A stretch of DNA of 47,415 nucleotides from an uncultured Bacilli bacterium. GTDB lineage: Bacteria; Bacillota_I; Bacilli_A; RF39; UBA660. The stretch spans positions 1 through 47,415 of the forward strand of contig CANQHJ010000003.1 of the NCBI GenBank assembly GCA_947623665.1, read 5' to 3'. Position 1 is the first letter of the stretch; each line of letters starts with the position of its first letter. The notes beneath the pieces are model-generated. The model made no database searches. It worked only from the letters and a program-made list of their open reading frames with translations, and was not told the origin of the DNA. Positions 24,472-33,917 of the stretch are shown here, one piece after another. Both the position numbers and the translations under genes were made by a program.

Positions 24472-25584
24472 TTAATAATTTCTATCTCTTAAAAATGGTG
24501 GTAAATCATATTCCTCTTCTTGTTCTTCTATTTCGTTGTCAGTAGTAGCAACATAACTTATTTCATTTTCTGTTCTACTTCTACGTGGTGTTGTTTCTAC
24601 TTCTTCTACTTGTACTTTTTTCTTTTCTTTATTTCTTTTTTCAAAACCTGTTGCAATTACTGTAACTATTACTTCATCAGAAAGATTTTCATTTATAACA
24701 GAACCAAATATTGTATTAATATCTGTATTAGCTGCACCTCTTACTACTTCTGCTGCTTGTTCTGCTTCAAATAATGTTAAATTAACTCCTCCTGTAATAT
24801 TAATTATAGCATCTGTTGCACCAGAAATAGATGTTTCTAGAAGTGGTGATGATACTGCTTGTTTAGCAGCTTCTATTGCTCTATCTTCTCCCATTCCTAT
24901 ACCAATTCCTATAATAGCATTACCTGAGTTTTCCATTACAGCTTTAACATCTGCAAAGTCTAAGTTAACAAGTCCAACTACTGCAATTAAATCTGAAATT
25001 GATTGTACACCTCTACGTAACACATTATCTACTTCTTTGAATGCTTCTAACATTGGTGTTGATTTATCAATTATTTCTCTTAATCTATCATTTGGAATAA
25101 CTATTAATGTATCTACATGTTTTTTTAATTCTTCAAGTCCAACTAAAGCATTGTCCATTCTTTTTTTACCTTCGAAAGTAAATGGTTTTGTAACTATAGC
25201 AACTGTAAGAGCTCCTAATGCTTGTGCAATTTCAGCAATAATTGGTGCTGCTCCTGTTCCAGTTCCTCCACCCATACCACAAGTGATGAAAACCATATCA
25301 GCACCACTTAGAGCATCTTCTATTTCTTTTTTACTTTCAACAGCAGCTTCTTTTCCAATTTCAGGTTTTGCTCCTGCTCCTAATCCATCTGTTAGAGTTG
25401 ATCCTATTTGAATTTTTATATCTGCTTTAGAATTATTTAAAACTTGTAAGTCAGTGTTAGCAACAATGAATTCTACTCCTTTTACCCCTGACTCTACCAT
25501 TCGGTTAACAGCATTTCCGCCGCCTCCACCGACACCTATAACTTTAATTTTTGCTAATTGATCCATTTCTAATCCGCCTAACAT
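24472..25584 (-). CDS. ftsZ: Cell division protein FtsZ
   Basis: This tubulin-like GTPase forms the Z-ring. At 370 aa it is of normal length. [13 protein letters not shown] is near residue 17, the GTP-binding signature [10 protein letters not shown] near 105, and the T7 catalytic loop region is [11 protein letters not shown]. The C-terminal peptide [11 protein letters not shown] is the conserved tail that binds FtsA and SepF, separated from the core by an acidic variable linker. AGGAGG precedes the ATG. ftsA is 14 bases upstream in the same transcription unit. Confidence 0.97.
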   Translation of the reverse strand: MLGGLEMDQLAKIKVIGVGGGGGNAVNRMVESGVKGVEFIVANTDLQVLNNSKADIKIQIGSTLTDGLGAGAKPEIGKEAAVESKKEIEDALSGADMVFITCGMGGGTGTGAAPIIAEIAQALGALTVAIVTKPFTFEGKKRMDNALVGLEELKKHVDTLIVIPNDRLREIIDKSTPMLEAFKEVDNVLRRGVQSISDLIAVVGLVNLDFADVKAVMENSGNAIIGIGIGMGEDRAIEAAKQAVSSPLLETSISGATDAIINITGGVNLTLFEAEQAAEVVRGAANTDINTIFGSVINENLSDEVIVTVIATGFEKRNKEKKKVQVEEVETTPRRSRTENEISYVATTDNEIEEQEEEYDLPPFLRDRNY

Positions 25585-25598
25585 GTTTCTAATCCTCC

Positions 25599-26846
25599 TT
25601 AATTATCAAAAAAATGTCCAAATACTTTGTTTAAAATGTTATCGTGATTTACTTCTTTCTTACTAGTTGAAAGTAAAGCATTAATATCATCTTCATTTAC
25701 TATGTTATACTCTTTATCTCTTAATTCTAATTTTTCTTTAAAATATTTAATTAATCCACTAACACTAGAGTATTTATTATGTCTTATACCTATTGTTTTT
25801 ATATTACAAATAGATACATTACTGCCTAAGACGTCTTCTGCTAAATTTAAAAAGCCTGACATCTCGCTTACTCCTCCTGTTATAATTATATAACGAATAT
25901 CTCGATTTGTTAAGTTTTTTATTTTTTCTTTTGAAAGTTGTAATATTTCAGTAAGTCTTGCTTCTGTTACTTTAGCAATTTTTCTTTGGGAAATTCTTTC
26001 ATTCTTTTTCTTTTTATCTTCTATTACTTCTACTTCAACTTCATCATTATCATCAGCAAGAGATTCTTTTGCGGTTGCAAATTCTTCTTTTATTCTTATA
26101 GAATCTTCTTTGCTTATATGAAAAATATATTGTAAGTCTTTATCTATATGATGACTTCCTATATTAAGATTAGTATGCTTAATCATAATACCTTTATTGA
26201 AAATTGATATATCTGTTGAAGATTTCCCTATATTTATAATTGCTCCAACTTTTTTGTCTAATTCTTTATTTTTAACTTCATAATAATCACCAATTGTTCC
26301 AAAAGCAATATCTGCAACTTCAAGTCCTGCAAGTTTTAAGACTTCTAACATTCTGTAGAGAGGTTCTTTTAAAACAGTTGCTACTACAACTTTAGTTTCT
26401 AAAGTATCTCCTTTCATTCCTTTTGGATCTTTTATTTTTTCTTCTTCATCTACTGTAAAACTTATTGGAATTGCAGTTACTAATTCTTCTTCGGAATTTA
26501 TTTTACCTATTAAAGCATCTTTTAAAACTCTACTTATATCTTCTCCTGTTATACATTCTGTGTTTAGGATATCTACACTTCCCTCTAATATAGTCATTTT
26601 ACAACCTTTAGTAGGAACACAAGCAATTATTTTTTTTAATGGAAAGCCTAGCATTTCTTTAATATCTACAAGAGCACTTTTAATTGATTCGACTGCAGGT
26701 TTTGTATCTGATATTTGTCCTTTTATTATTCCTTTTGATGGTTTTGAAACAGCTGCTAAAACATGGAACTTTTCATTAACTAATTCACTAACTATTATTT
26801 TTATGGTATCTGAACCAAGATCAATACCTGCATATATCTTATTCAT
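25599..26846 (-). CDS. ftsA: Cell division protein FtsA
   Basis: This actin-like ATPase tethers FtsZ to the membrane. It is 415 aa from the ATG behind AGGAG; an earlier ATG at 26867 precedes that site. [14 protein letters not shown] is the phosphate-1 motif, [16 protein letters not shown] phosphate 2, and [18 protein letters not shown] the adenosine motif. The C-terminus ends [13 protein letters not shown], an amphipathic helix suitable for membrane binding. A charged insert (about 265-290, [13 protein letters not shown]) is larger than usual. It is the first gene of an ftsA-ftsZ unit with its own promoter. Confidence 0.94.
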   Translation of the reverse strand: MNKIYAGIDLGSDTIKIIVSELVNEKFHVLAAVSKPSKGIIKGQISDTKPAVESIKSALVDIKEMLGFPLKKIIACVPTKGCKMTILEGSVDILNTECITGEDISRVLKDALIGKINSEEELVTAIPISFTVDEEEKIKDPKGMKGDTLETKVVVATVLKEPLYRMLEVLKLAGLEVADIAFGTIGDYYEVKNKELDKKVGAIINIGKSSTDISIFNKGIMIKHTNLNIGSHHIDKDLQYIFHISKEDSIRIKEEFATAKESLADDNDEVEVEVIEDKKKKNERISQRKIAKVTEARLTEILQLSKEKIKNLTNRDIRYIIITGGVSEMSGFLNLAEDVLGSNVSICNIKTIGIRHNKYSSVSGLIKYFKEKLELRDKEYNIVNEDDINALLSTSKKEVNHDNILNKVFGHFFDN

Positions 26847-26871
26847 ACAATCAGCTCCTACTATCATATTA

Positions 26872-26901
26872 ATTATACTATACTTTTTTTTATTTGTACA
26901 A
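26872..26901 (-). promoter_or_regulatory. Promoter of ftsAZ
   Basis: The minus strand has TTGTAC, 18 bases and TATAAT, placed just after the prs terminator. Confidence 0.65.
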
Positions 26902-26941
26902 GTCTTTTAGTCTATTTTTTATATAAAACCGTTGATTTTAA

Positions 26942-26985
26942 AGAAAAAAATAATGATAATTTTTTATTTGAATATCATTATTTTA
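26942..26985 (-). terminator. Terminator after prs
   Basis: Ten-base perfect arms AATAATGATA and TATCATTATT are followed by TTTTTTC on the minus strand. It separates the murG-murB-divIB-prs unit from ftsAZ. Confidence 0.8.
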
Positions 26986-27002
26986 TAATCTTTGTATATT
27001 TT

Positions 27003-28073
27003 TTATTTTTTTGATACTTTAAGTGCTATATCATCTTCTCCTTTTTTGATAACTTTTTTTAATGATTCTTTTTTATGAAGAGTATTTATGATAATAGCTA
27101 TTTTTTTAGATAAATCTACTTCATGATACCAAGGCATTTTCTTTATTTCTTCTGGGACGTATGTTAAGTTTGTTGAATATAATTCTGTAAATAAGCCTTT
27201 ATCATATGCTTCTTGAAATACTTCTTTTCCTTCTGTTAAAAGTGAGAATGTTACAGCAAAAATAATTTTGTTTGCTCCTCTTTTTTTTAATTCTTCTGCT
27301 ACTTCTATCATAGAAGAACCACTGGCAATCATATCATCAACTACAATAATATTTTTATTTTTTACATCTTCTCCTAGATATATATGTTCAGTTATTGGAT
27401 TCTTACCATTTTTTACTTTAGTACCTCTTCTTTTGTAAAACATTCCTCCAAAATCGATTTTTAGAAGTGTTGAGTAATATTTAGCACGATCAATTGCACC
27501 TTCATCAGGGCTTACTACTAATAAATTTTCTATATTTTCGTTTTTTATTAATTCATTTAATATTTCACTGGTTGCAAAAAGATTATCAAAAGCCATATTA
27601 TGTACTGCATTACTTACACTTGGATCATGAACATCAAAAGATACAATATGACTTACACCTAAGCTTTTTAATTCTTGTAATGACATAGAGCAATCTAGTG
27701 ATTCTTGTAGTCTTCTTTTATGTTGTCTTGATTGATATAAAAGTGGTGTTACTAAGGTTATTTTTTCTGCTGTTCCACTTATGGCTGAAATTGCTCTTTT
27801 TATGTCTTGATAATGATCATCTGGAGACATATTATGTTCTTTTTTATACATTGTATAAGTAGTACTGTAATTACCAACATCACTTAATAAATATACATCT
27901 TTATTTCTTACTGTACCTTTTATTTCTACTTTTCCTTCTCCATTACTAAATCTAACAGCATTTATAGGGACAATAAAACTTTTATCAGTATTGTTTATTT
28001 TCTTTAAATGTTTATCTATCTTTTCTCCTACTTCTTTAAAATTTTCAAATACTATTATTTTTAAATTATTCAT
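27003..28073 (-). CDS. prs: Ribose-phosphate pyrophosphokinase (PRPP synthetase)
   Basis: The enzyme makes PRPP from ribose-5-phosphate and ATP for nucleotide, His and Trp synthesis. The protein is 356 aa, about 40 longer than typical Prs. It retains VRFSNGEG (ATP loop), YQSRQHKRRLQES, FDVHDPSVSNAVHNM, VVSPDEGAIDRAKYYS, a KRR catalytic segment and the PRPP-binding loop VVVDDMIASGSSM. Several positions differ from the canonical enzyme, so it belongs to a divergent branch. It lies 26 bases after divIB, within the division and wall cluster, and ends in a terminator. Confidence 0.9.
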   Translation of the reverse strand: MNNLKIIVFENFKEVGEKIDKHLKKINNTDKSFIVPINAVRFSNGEGKVEIKGTVRNKDVYLLSDVGNYSTTYTMYKKEHNMSPDDHYQDIKRAISAISGTAEKITLVTPLLYQSRQHKRRLQESLDCSMSLQELKSLGVSHIVSFDVHDPSVSNAVHNMAFDNLFATSEILNELIKNENIENLLVVSPDEGAIDRAKYYSTLLKIDFGGMFYKRRGTKVKNGKNPITEHIYLGEDVKNKNIIVVDDMIASGSSMIEVAEELKKRGANKIIFAVTFSLLTEGKEVFQEAYDKGLFTELYSTNLTYVPEEIKKMPWYHEVDLSKKIAIIINTLHKKESLKKVIKKGEDDIALKVSKK

Positions 28074-28099
28074 ATTTACTACCTTTCTTATTTATTTTT

Positions 28100-28789
28100 T
28101 TATTCCATAATTTTAAAATGATTACCACTATCTAAATAAAGTATTCCTTTTTTTCCTTCTAGTTGACCTAACACATCATCATAATAGTCTATCATTTCAA
28201 ATTTAGTTAAAGTTAAGTAAACACTATTTCCATCATCCATAGAAAGTAAAAAGCGATCTTTATCATATTCATTTGGTACATATTCTATTTCACTTACTTT
28301 ACCTAAAATATCATCATCTAGTCTATTCATTCTATTTATAAATTTTTTATATTTTGTTTTATCTGTTATTGAATTTAAAAGTCTAGGTATTCTAAAGCTA
28401 TACTTATTATCTTCATTTACTTGAGTTGTATCATCAAATACTATTTTTTTATTTATATCATCAAAAAAGAGTGGTCTTTTTTCTTTTATTTCTATATTTA
28501 AAACATGATAAAATCTTTTTTTGACTATTGCTTCTTTTACATAAGGACTACTTTCTAATTTCTTTTTAATACCAAAGGATGTTTTTTTAAAAAATCCTGG
28601 ATAAGAAGAGATTTGGGCTAAATCAAGTAGGTAATCATCTTTTAAATAGTTTGTTCCTGTAATTGTAATATTTTTTATTTTAGTATTTAAATACATATCT
28701 CCAACAACGAAAAGAATCACTACAATCAGTAGTAATACTATTAAGGGAACTATTCTAATTTTTTTCTTTTTGATTACCTTCTTTGCCAT
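28100..28789 (-). CDS. divIB: Cell division protein DivIB/FtsQ
   Basis: This 229-aa bitopic protein helps assemble the septal FtsL/DivIC complex. A basic cytoplasmic tail (KKVIKKKKIRI) and one transmembrane helix (IVLLLIVVILFVVGDMYL) precede the POTRA domain (IKNITITGTNYLKDDYLLDLAQI) and the beta domain (IEIKEKRPLFF onward). It is shorter than Bacillus DivIB, lacking most of the cytoplasmic and C-terminal tails. It lies four bases after murB. Confidence 0.88.
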   Translation of the reverse strand: MAKKVIKKKKIRIVPLIVLLLIVVILFVVGDMYLNTKIKNITITGTNYLKDDYLLDLAQISSYPGFFKKTSFGIKKKLESSPYVKEAIVKKRFYHVLNIEIKEKRPLFFDDINKKIVFDDTTQVNEDNKYSFRIPRLLNSITDKTKYKKFINRMNRLDDDILGKVSEIEYVPNEYDKDRFLLSMDDGNSVYLTLTKFEMIDYYDDVLGQLEGKKGILYLDSGNHFKIME

Positions 28790-28793
28790 GTTA

Positions 28794-29699
28794 TTACTCC
28801 CAATTTACAAATTCTTGTTCTATTTTTAGTTCTATATCATATTTTTCTTTTACTTTATTTTGTACATATTCAATTAAATCTTTTATATCTTGAGCAGATG
28901 CATTTTTATTATTTATAATAAAATTAGCATGTTTTTTACTTACTTCTGCTCCTCCTACTCTTTTTCCTTTAAGATTTAAATCTTCTATTAGCTTTCCTGC
29001 AAAATATCCTTCTGGATTTCTAAAGACACTTCCTGCTGAGGGATAATTTAATGGTTGAGATTCCATTCTTCTTTTACGTCTATCTTTAATTACTTCTTCT
29101 AAGGCATCTCTTCTTCCTCTATATAATTCAATGGTAGCTTCTAGGCAAATGTAGTCTTTATGTTTTTGAAGATAAGAACTTCTATAGTGAAAGTCCATTT
29201 CTTTATTAGTTAATTCTAAAACTTCTAAGGATGGTGTAAGAACTTTTACTTTTGTTACAATATATCCCATATCACTTCTATAAGCACCTGCATTCATAAA
29301 TACTGCTCCACCTATTGTTCCTGGTATTCCTGCAGCAAATTCTAATCCTGCTAAAGAGTGCTTTGCAGCTAGTAATGATAATTTAACTAAAGAATATCCT
29401 GCCCCTACTACAATTGTTGTACCATAAATATTTACCTCGTCAAAAGCATCTAGTTTTATTAATATACCATCAAACTCTTTATCACTAAATAATAAATTAG
29501 AACCATTACCTATAACTTTATATTTAATATTATACTTTTTTATTAGATTAACCAATTCAATTAATTTATCTATGTTTTTAGGATGTATTATTGCTTTGGC
29601 AATTCCTCCTACTCTATAAGTAGTATATTTTTTTATCTTTGCATTTTTTATAATTTTACCAATTTTTTGATGTTCTACTTCTTTTATAAATTCATTCAT
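28794..29699 (-). CDS. murB: UDP-N-acetylenolpyruvoylglucosamine reductase
   Basis: MurB is the FAD enzyme that reduces UDP-GlcNAc-enolpyruvate to UDP-MurNAc. The protein is 301 aa. The FAD-binding segment carries YKVIGNGSNLLFSD, GAGYSLVKLS and EFAAGIPGTIGGAVFMNAGAY. YPSAGSVFRNPEGYFAGKLIED contains the catalytic Ser, as in type II MurB. The last motif is KHANFIIN. It starts one base after murG ends. Confidence 0.96.
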   Translation of the reverse strand: MNEFIKEVEHQKIGKIIKNAKIKKYTTYRVGGIAKAIIHPKNIDKLIELVNLIKKYNIKYKVIGNGSNLLFSDKEFDGILIKLDAFDEVNIYGTTIVVGAGYSLVKLSLLAAKHSLAGLEFAAGIPGTIGGAVFMNAGAYRSDMGYIVTKVKVLTPSLEVLELTNKEMDFHYRSSYLQKHKDYICLEATIELYRGRRDALEEVIKDRRKRRMESQPLNYPSAGSVFRNPEGYFAGKLIEDLNLKGKRVGGAEVSKKHANFIINNKNASAQDIKDLIEYVQNKVKEKYDIELKIEQEFVNWE

Positions 29700-29700
29700 A

Positions 29701-30783
29701 TTAATTATTTCCTATCAATTTTTTAATTTCTTTATATAATCTAGTTGCAGAATCTGTTATCCCTAAGCTTTTAGAATTCAAATGCATTTCTTTAAGTATT
29801 TTTTCACTAGTTAAAATACGGTCTATTTCTGGTATTAAAGAGTCTTTTGAGAAATCTTTTTCTTCTATTATAGAGCATGCTCCAATACTTTCTAATTCTT
29901 TAGCATTCATTAATTGATGGTTATGTGTTACATATGGAGATGGTACTAGAATAGATGGAAGTCCAATAGCAGTAATTTCAGCAATAGTAGATGCTCCAGC
30001 ACGTGATATTATTAAATCAGCTGATTTCATAACGTTAATTAAATTGTCTAAATATGGTACTACTTTTACGTTACTTGGGATATCTACATCTTTATAGTCA
30101 TCATAATAATCTTTACCAGTTATTATTAATACTTGATATTTCTTATCTTTGAAAGAATATATTATATCTTTTAATTTATGAGTCATTGTAGTTGATCCAA
30201 GTGAACCCATTACTATAATTACTGTTTTTTTATCTTTTTGTAATCCTAAAGTTCGAAGTGGAATTGGTTCTACTTTAATAATTTCTTCACTTCTTGGATT
30301 ACCAGTATATACAACATTGTTTGTCGAAAATTGTGATACTGATCCTGGAAGTGAAACACATACTTTATCTACTATAGAAGATAATTTTTTATTTGAAACA
30401 CCTGGTATAGAGTTTTGTTCATGTATCATTGTTTTAATTTTTGCCTTGTGAGCCGCTAATAAAACTGGTACAGTTACATATCCTCCTACTCCTATTACAA
30501 TATCTGGTGTAAATTTCAACATAGCTTTATGTGCTTCTTTTATAGCTTTTCTATATTTAATATAGACATTTACATTATTTAGTAAATGTTTTCTATCTAT
30601 CCCTTCCATTTCAAGACCTATATAAGGAATCTTCATATTTGGAATTAAAGTTGACTCCATTCTATCTGTTGTTCCAATATATACTATTTCACTTTCTGGT
30701 TCCATTTCTCTTATTTTATTAATGATTGCTATGGCTGGATATATATGTCCTCCAGTTCCTCCTGCACTTATAATCACTTTCAT
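29701..30783 (-). CDS. murG: Lipid II synthase MurG
   Basis: This peripheral membrane glycosyltransferase adds GlcNAc to lipid I. The 360-aa length is standard. The N-terminal glycine-rich loop is SAGGTGGHIYPAIAI, then IHEQNSIPGVSNKKLS, and the donor-binding segment SRAGASTIAEITAIGLPSILVPSPY near residue 260. AAGGATGTGG precedes the ATG. It heads the murG-murB-divIB-prs operon; mraY and the other dcw genes are not nearby. Confidence 0.96.
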   Translation of the reverse strand: MKVIISAGGTGGHIYPAIAIINKIREMEPESEIVYIGTTDRMESTLIPNMKIPYIGLEMEGIDRKHLLNNVNVYIKYRKAIKEAHKAMLKFTPDIVIGVGGYVTVPVLLAAHKAKIKTMIHEQNSIPGVSNKKLSSIVDKVCVSLPGSVSQFSTNNVVYTGNPRSEEIIKVEPIPLRTLGLQKDKKTVIIVMGSLGSTTMTHKLKDIIYSFKDKKYQVLIITGKDYYDDYKDVDIPSNVKVVPYLDNLINVMKSADLIISRAGASTIAEITAIGLPSILVPSPYVTHNHQLMNAKELESIGACSIIEEKDFSKDSLIPEIDRILTSEKILKEMHLNSKSLGITDSATRLYKEIKKLIGNN

Positions 30784-30823
30784 CTTGCCACATCCTTACT
30801 TATTATATTTTATGTTGTTAATA

Positions 30824-30858
30824 AAGAAAAAAGAAGATAAGTAGCCACTTATTCCCCT
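30824..30858 (-). terminator. Terminator of the small TasA-like gene
   Basis: ATAAGT and ACTTAT arms with a four-base loop are followed by CTTCTTTTTTC on the minus strand. It overlaps the stop of the upstream gene. Confidence 0.7.
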
Positions 30859-31454
30859 GTTTGATAGTTAGTTCGTCCTTTTACGATACCTTCTAGTTTT
30901 ACTTTTCCATGGAAATGTGTACCACCTATTGATGTATCTGCACTTGAATCTATCCAAAGTTTTAAATTATATTTAATATTTTCTCCACTTCCGATTGTTC
31001 CTTGATCAAGTACTCCTTTATTTTCTCCATCTTCTTCTGTTTCTAAAAATTTAATTTGTTCGTCTTCATCATTTTTAGATAAAGCAGTTTTTAAAAGGGT
31101 ATGAGGTAGTTTGTTTTCTGTACATTGATCTTGTATGTATGCTTCTTCGTCATCTACTAAACTTATACGATATTGAGCTTCTGCTGAACCAGTGTTTCTT
31201 AAAATAAATTCATAGCTTTCTGTTTGACTTGTTCCTTGACTTTCAGTCAATGGAATAGCTGGATCTATACTAATACCATTTGCAGTCGAATCATCTAATT
31301 CAAGTATCAAAGTTCCTGTAGTTAAGGTATTTTCTTTTTCTCCTTCTCTTTGATATACAATAGATGCATAAGTTATTCCAATTAAAACGATTAAAATAGT
31401 TAAAGTTACTACTACTATTGCTTTTTTAGATTTCAATGTCTCATCATTTTTCAT
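30849..31454 (-). CDS. Small exported TasA/CalY-like protein A
   Basis: This 201-aa protein has a basic N-terminus, a hydrophobic helix (AIVVVTLTILIVLIGITYAS) and then YQREGEKENTLTTGTLILELDD, the pattern following SipW-type cleavage sites in TasA/camelysin proteins. The remainder is beta-rich (FILRNTGSAEAQYRISLVDDE) and ends with SIGGTHFHGKVKLEGIVKG. The downstream neighbour in the map (31515) is a paralog. A secreted fibre or surface component is plausible, but its role is unproven. AGGAG precedes the ATG by ten bases. Confidence 0.75.
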   Translation of the reverse strand: MKNDETLKSKKAIVVVTLTILIVLIGITYASIVYQREGEKENTLTTGTLILELDDSTANGISIDPAIPLTESQGTSQTESYEFILRNTGSAEAQYRISLVDDEEAYIQDQCTENKLPHTLLKTALSKNDEDEQIKFLETEEDGENKGVLDQGTIGSGENIKYNLKLWIDSSADTSIGGTHFHGKVKLEGIVKGRTNYQTGE

Positions 31455-31514
31455 ATTAAGAACACTCCTATCCTCTATATAAATTATACTTTGTTTCTTA
31501 AAAAATGTAAATAT

Positions 31515-32099
31515 TTATTTTACTACTGTAGCACTTGCAATATCTGTACCATTTTCTATTACTTGTAGTATTCCGTGAAAATGTAGATCATTATCTGTTG
31601 CAAGAGATCCTTTTTGAGCCCATATTCTAACTGTATATTCTTCACTACTATATCCTGCAACTGTACCGAATGCTATGATATTGTCTGTAATAGAATTTAA
31701 TGATAATACTTTATTCTCTTCTCTTCCTTTGTGAATACCTACTTTTAATACTTGCATTGGTATTCTGTTTGTAGCACATTTATCATCATTAATTGCTTGA
31801 GTATCTTCTATTAGCTTTACGCTATATTTTACAGGTACTTCCAAATTATTTTTAATTGTAAATGTATAAGCACGTGAAGATAATCCAACACTATCAGTAA
31901 CAGGTGCTACTTCTTTTAATGTAACTTTATCTCCTTCACTTTCATGAAAAGTTATACTTAATGATTCACTAGATCTTATTTGATCTCTTTTATCTTTAAA
32001 ACTATTATAAATAAAATATGTTGGAATAATTGCAAATAATAAAATCATTCCTATTTTTACTAGTTGTTTAAAATAATATATTTTCAAACTTACATTCAT
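31515..32099 (-). CDS. Small exported TasA-like protein B
   Basis: This 194-aa protein is related to the adjacent protein A. Both have a beta-domain with YTFTIKNNLEVPVKYSVKLIED / YEFILRNTGSAEAQYRISLVDD, a single Cys before RIPMQVLK / KLPHTLLK, a YTVRIWAQKGS / YNLKLWIDSSA strand and a LHFHGILQV / THFHGKVKL end. The N-terminal helix IGMILLFAIIPTYFIYNSF should anchor or export it, but the SipW-type pattern is weaker than in A. It is 60 bases upstream of A and probably co-transcribed. Confidence 0.72.
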   Translation of the reverse strand: MNVSLKIYYFKQLVKIGMILLFAIIPTYFIYNSFKDKRDQIRSSESLSITFHESEGDKVTLKEVAPVTDSVGLSSRAYTFTIKNNLEVPVKYSVKLIEDTQAINDDKCATNRIPMQVLKVGIHKGREENKVLSLNSITDNIIAFGTVAGYSSEEYTVRIWAQKGSLATDNDLHFHGILQVIENGTDIASATVVK

Positions 32100-32202
32100 T
32101 TTGTTAGTCCACCTCTACTACTTATTATCATATCAATTAATAAGTTTTCAAGTCAACTAAAAGAATTTTTATTTGATTTTACGTGTCAAAAAATGTAAAC
32201 AA

Positions 32203-32228
32203 AAAGAAAGATTTTGTTCTTTCTTTAA
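32203..32228 (-). terminator. Terminator of the 248-aa anchored protein
   Basis: GAAAGA and TCTTTC arms with a six-base loop are followed by TTTTTG on the minus strand. Confidence 0.65.
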
Positions 32229-32971
32229 TTAGTACTCATATACCACTCTTTAAGAGCACTTGTACTTGATTTTGCTAAATTCTTTATTATTGACCAAGTA
32301 AATTTAAAACTATTTTTCATTGTTTTAAAATCTTCTCTTGCTGTATTACAAAGTTCTTGATTACTCGAACAAATTTTATTTGTTGTTTCTAAATATTTAG
32401 TTATAGTCATAGCTTTTAAATCTTTATAATCTGCTTTTATTCTTTCTTTATAATTTGGAAAATATTTATCTATTTTTTGATCTATTGTTAAGGTAATTTT
32501 TAATATTTTAAGTTTTATTTCATTTCTAAGTTCGGAAAAAGTTTTCCCTTTTATTGTACCATTTTCAAATAAAAAATCATGGATTATAGCAACATCACTT
32601 TTTAATGCTTCTCTTTGTTGTTGGTTTTGTTCATTACCACTTGCTCTTCTTTCTACATCATTAAAATATTCTACTACATCTTCTTCTGTTGGTTGAGCAA
32701 TATTTTGAATTGTATTTGAAGTTGGTGTTGGATAAACTTCAGTCTCTTCAGTATTATTTTCAACTATTTTTATATCTTCAATATTACTTTTTTTTGTTTT
32801 TTTTGCTTTTTTCTTAGCTTTATCTACAACAGTTTTATTTTCTTTTTTTATGGGTTTACTGTTACTATAAAGAGTTATACTTCCAAAAATTAAAAGACAT
32901 GCTGTAAAACCTGCAATAAATGTTATTGTTTCTTTTTTATTATTTTTAAAAAATTCTACTATTTTTTTCAT
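32225..32971 (-). CDS. Membrane-anchored helical protein of unknown function
   Basis: The protein is 248 aa from the ATG behind GGTGAAT; a GTG at 32983 is part of that site. One transmembrane helix (TITFIAGFTACLLIFGSITL) is followed by a Lys-rich and Thr/Pro-rich linker, then about 130 residues of predicted helices with a Cys pair (KICSSNQELCNTA). It follows miaA by about 55 bases. No known family was recognised. Confidence 0.7.
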   Translation of the reverse strand: MKKIVEFFKNNKKETITFIAGFTACLLIFGSITLYSNSKPIKKENKTVVDKAKKKAKKTKKSNIEDIKIVENNTEETEVYPTPTSNTIQNIAQPTEEDVVEYFNDVERRASGNEQNQQQREALKSDVAIIHDFLFENGTIKGKTFSELRNEIKLKILKITLTIDQKIDKYFPNYKERIKADYKDLKAMTITKYLETTNKICSSNQELCNTAREDFKTMKNSFKFTWSIIKNLAKSSTSALKEWYMSTN

Positions 32972-33025
32972 AATATTCACCACTTAACTATATTTTATTC
33001 TTTTTTTTAAAAAATGCAAGATAAT

Positions 33026-33907
33026 TTAATTGCCTTTTTCTTTTATATATTCATAGACACTATTTATTGTTTTATCAAAATCTTTGAAATCTACATCAAA
33101 CCAAGTAACATCCATTTGATGATTAAAAAATGTATATTGTCTTTTAGCATATCTTCTAGAATTTTTTTGGATATCATTAATTACTTCATCAAGAGTTTTT
33201 TCGTTTTTATAAAAAGGTATAAATTCTTTGTAGCCAATACCTGTTTTTAGAGATTGATACTTTTCTAATTTATCTTTATATTTGTCTACTTCTTCTTTTA
33301 ATCCTTCATCAAACATTTCTATTACTCTTTTATTTATTCTTTGATATAATTTTTCTCTTTTAGTTGTTAGTCCAATAAATATAGCATCATATATTAATGG
33401 ATCTTTTTCTTTTGTTAGAGTATCTCCAACTTCTAAAATTTGTAATGCTCTAACTAATCTTTTTCTATTATTTATATGAATATCTACATCTTCTTGATAT
33501 TCTTTTATTTTTTTAAGTAGTTCTTCATTTGTTAATTCTTTATATTCTTTTTTATTTGTTTCTTTTTGAAATTTATAATCAAAAAGGGCTGCTTTAATAT
33601 AAAGACCACTTCCTCCTACTAAAATAGGAGTTTTATCTTTTTTTCTTATTTCTTCTATTTTTTTTCTAGCATCTTTTTGATAATCATATATCGTGTATTC
33701 TTCGTCTTCATCTTTTATATCAAATAAATGATGTAAAATATTTTGTTTTTCTAAAACTGTAGGTTTGGCAGTACCAATATTTAAGTTTTTATATACTTGC
33801 ATAGAGTCGGCATTTATAATTTCCCCATTTAATCTTTTAGCAAGTTCAATGGAAAGTTTTGTTTTTCCAACACCTGTAGGTCCAAGTATTACTATAACTT
33901 TTTGCAT
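33026..33907 (-). CDS. miaA: tRNA dimethylallyltransferase
   Basis: MiaA transfers a dimethylallyl group to A37 of tRNAs reading codons that begin with U. The 293-aa protein has the P-loop GPTGVGKTKLSIELAKRL, the DSMQVYKNLNIGTAKP motif (catalytic Asp and Thr), the GGSGLYIKA motif and the tRNA-binding RRYAKRQYTFF near the C-terminus. It begins ten bases after mutL, the usual mutL-miaA order. Confidence 0.96.
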   Translation of the reverse strand: MQKVIVILGPTGVGKTKLSIELAKRLNGEIINADSMQVYKNLNIGTAKPTVLEKQNILHHLFDIKDEDEEYTIYDYQKDARKKIEEIRKKDKTPILVGGSGLYIKAALFDYKFQKETNKKEYKELTNEELLKKIKEYQEDVDIHINNRKRLVRALQILEVGDTLTKEKDPLIYDAIFIGLTTKREKLYQRINKRVIEMFDEGLKEEVDKYKDKLEKYQSLKTGIGYKEFIPFYKNEKTLDEVINDIQKNSRRYAKRQYTFFNHQMDVTWFDVDFKDFDKTINSVYEYIKEKGN

Positions 33908-33917
33908 GTTATCACTC

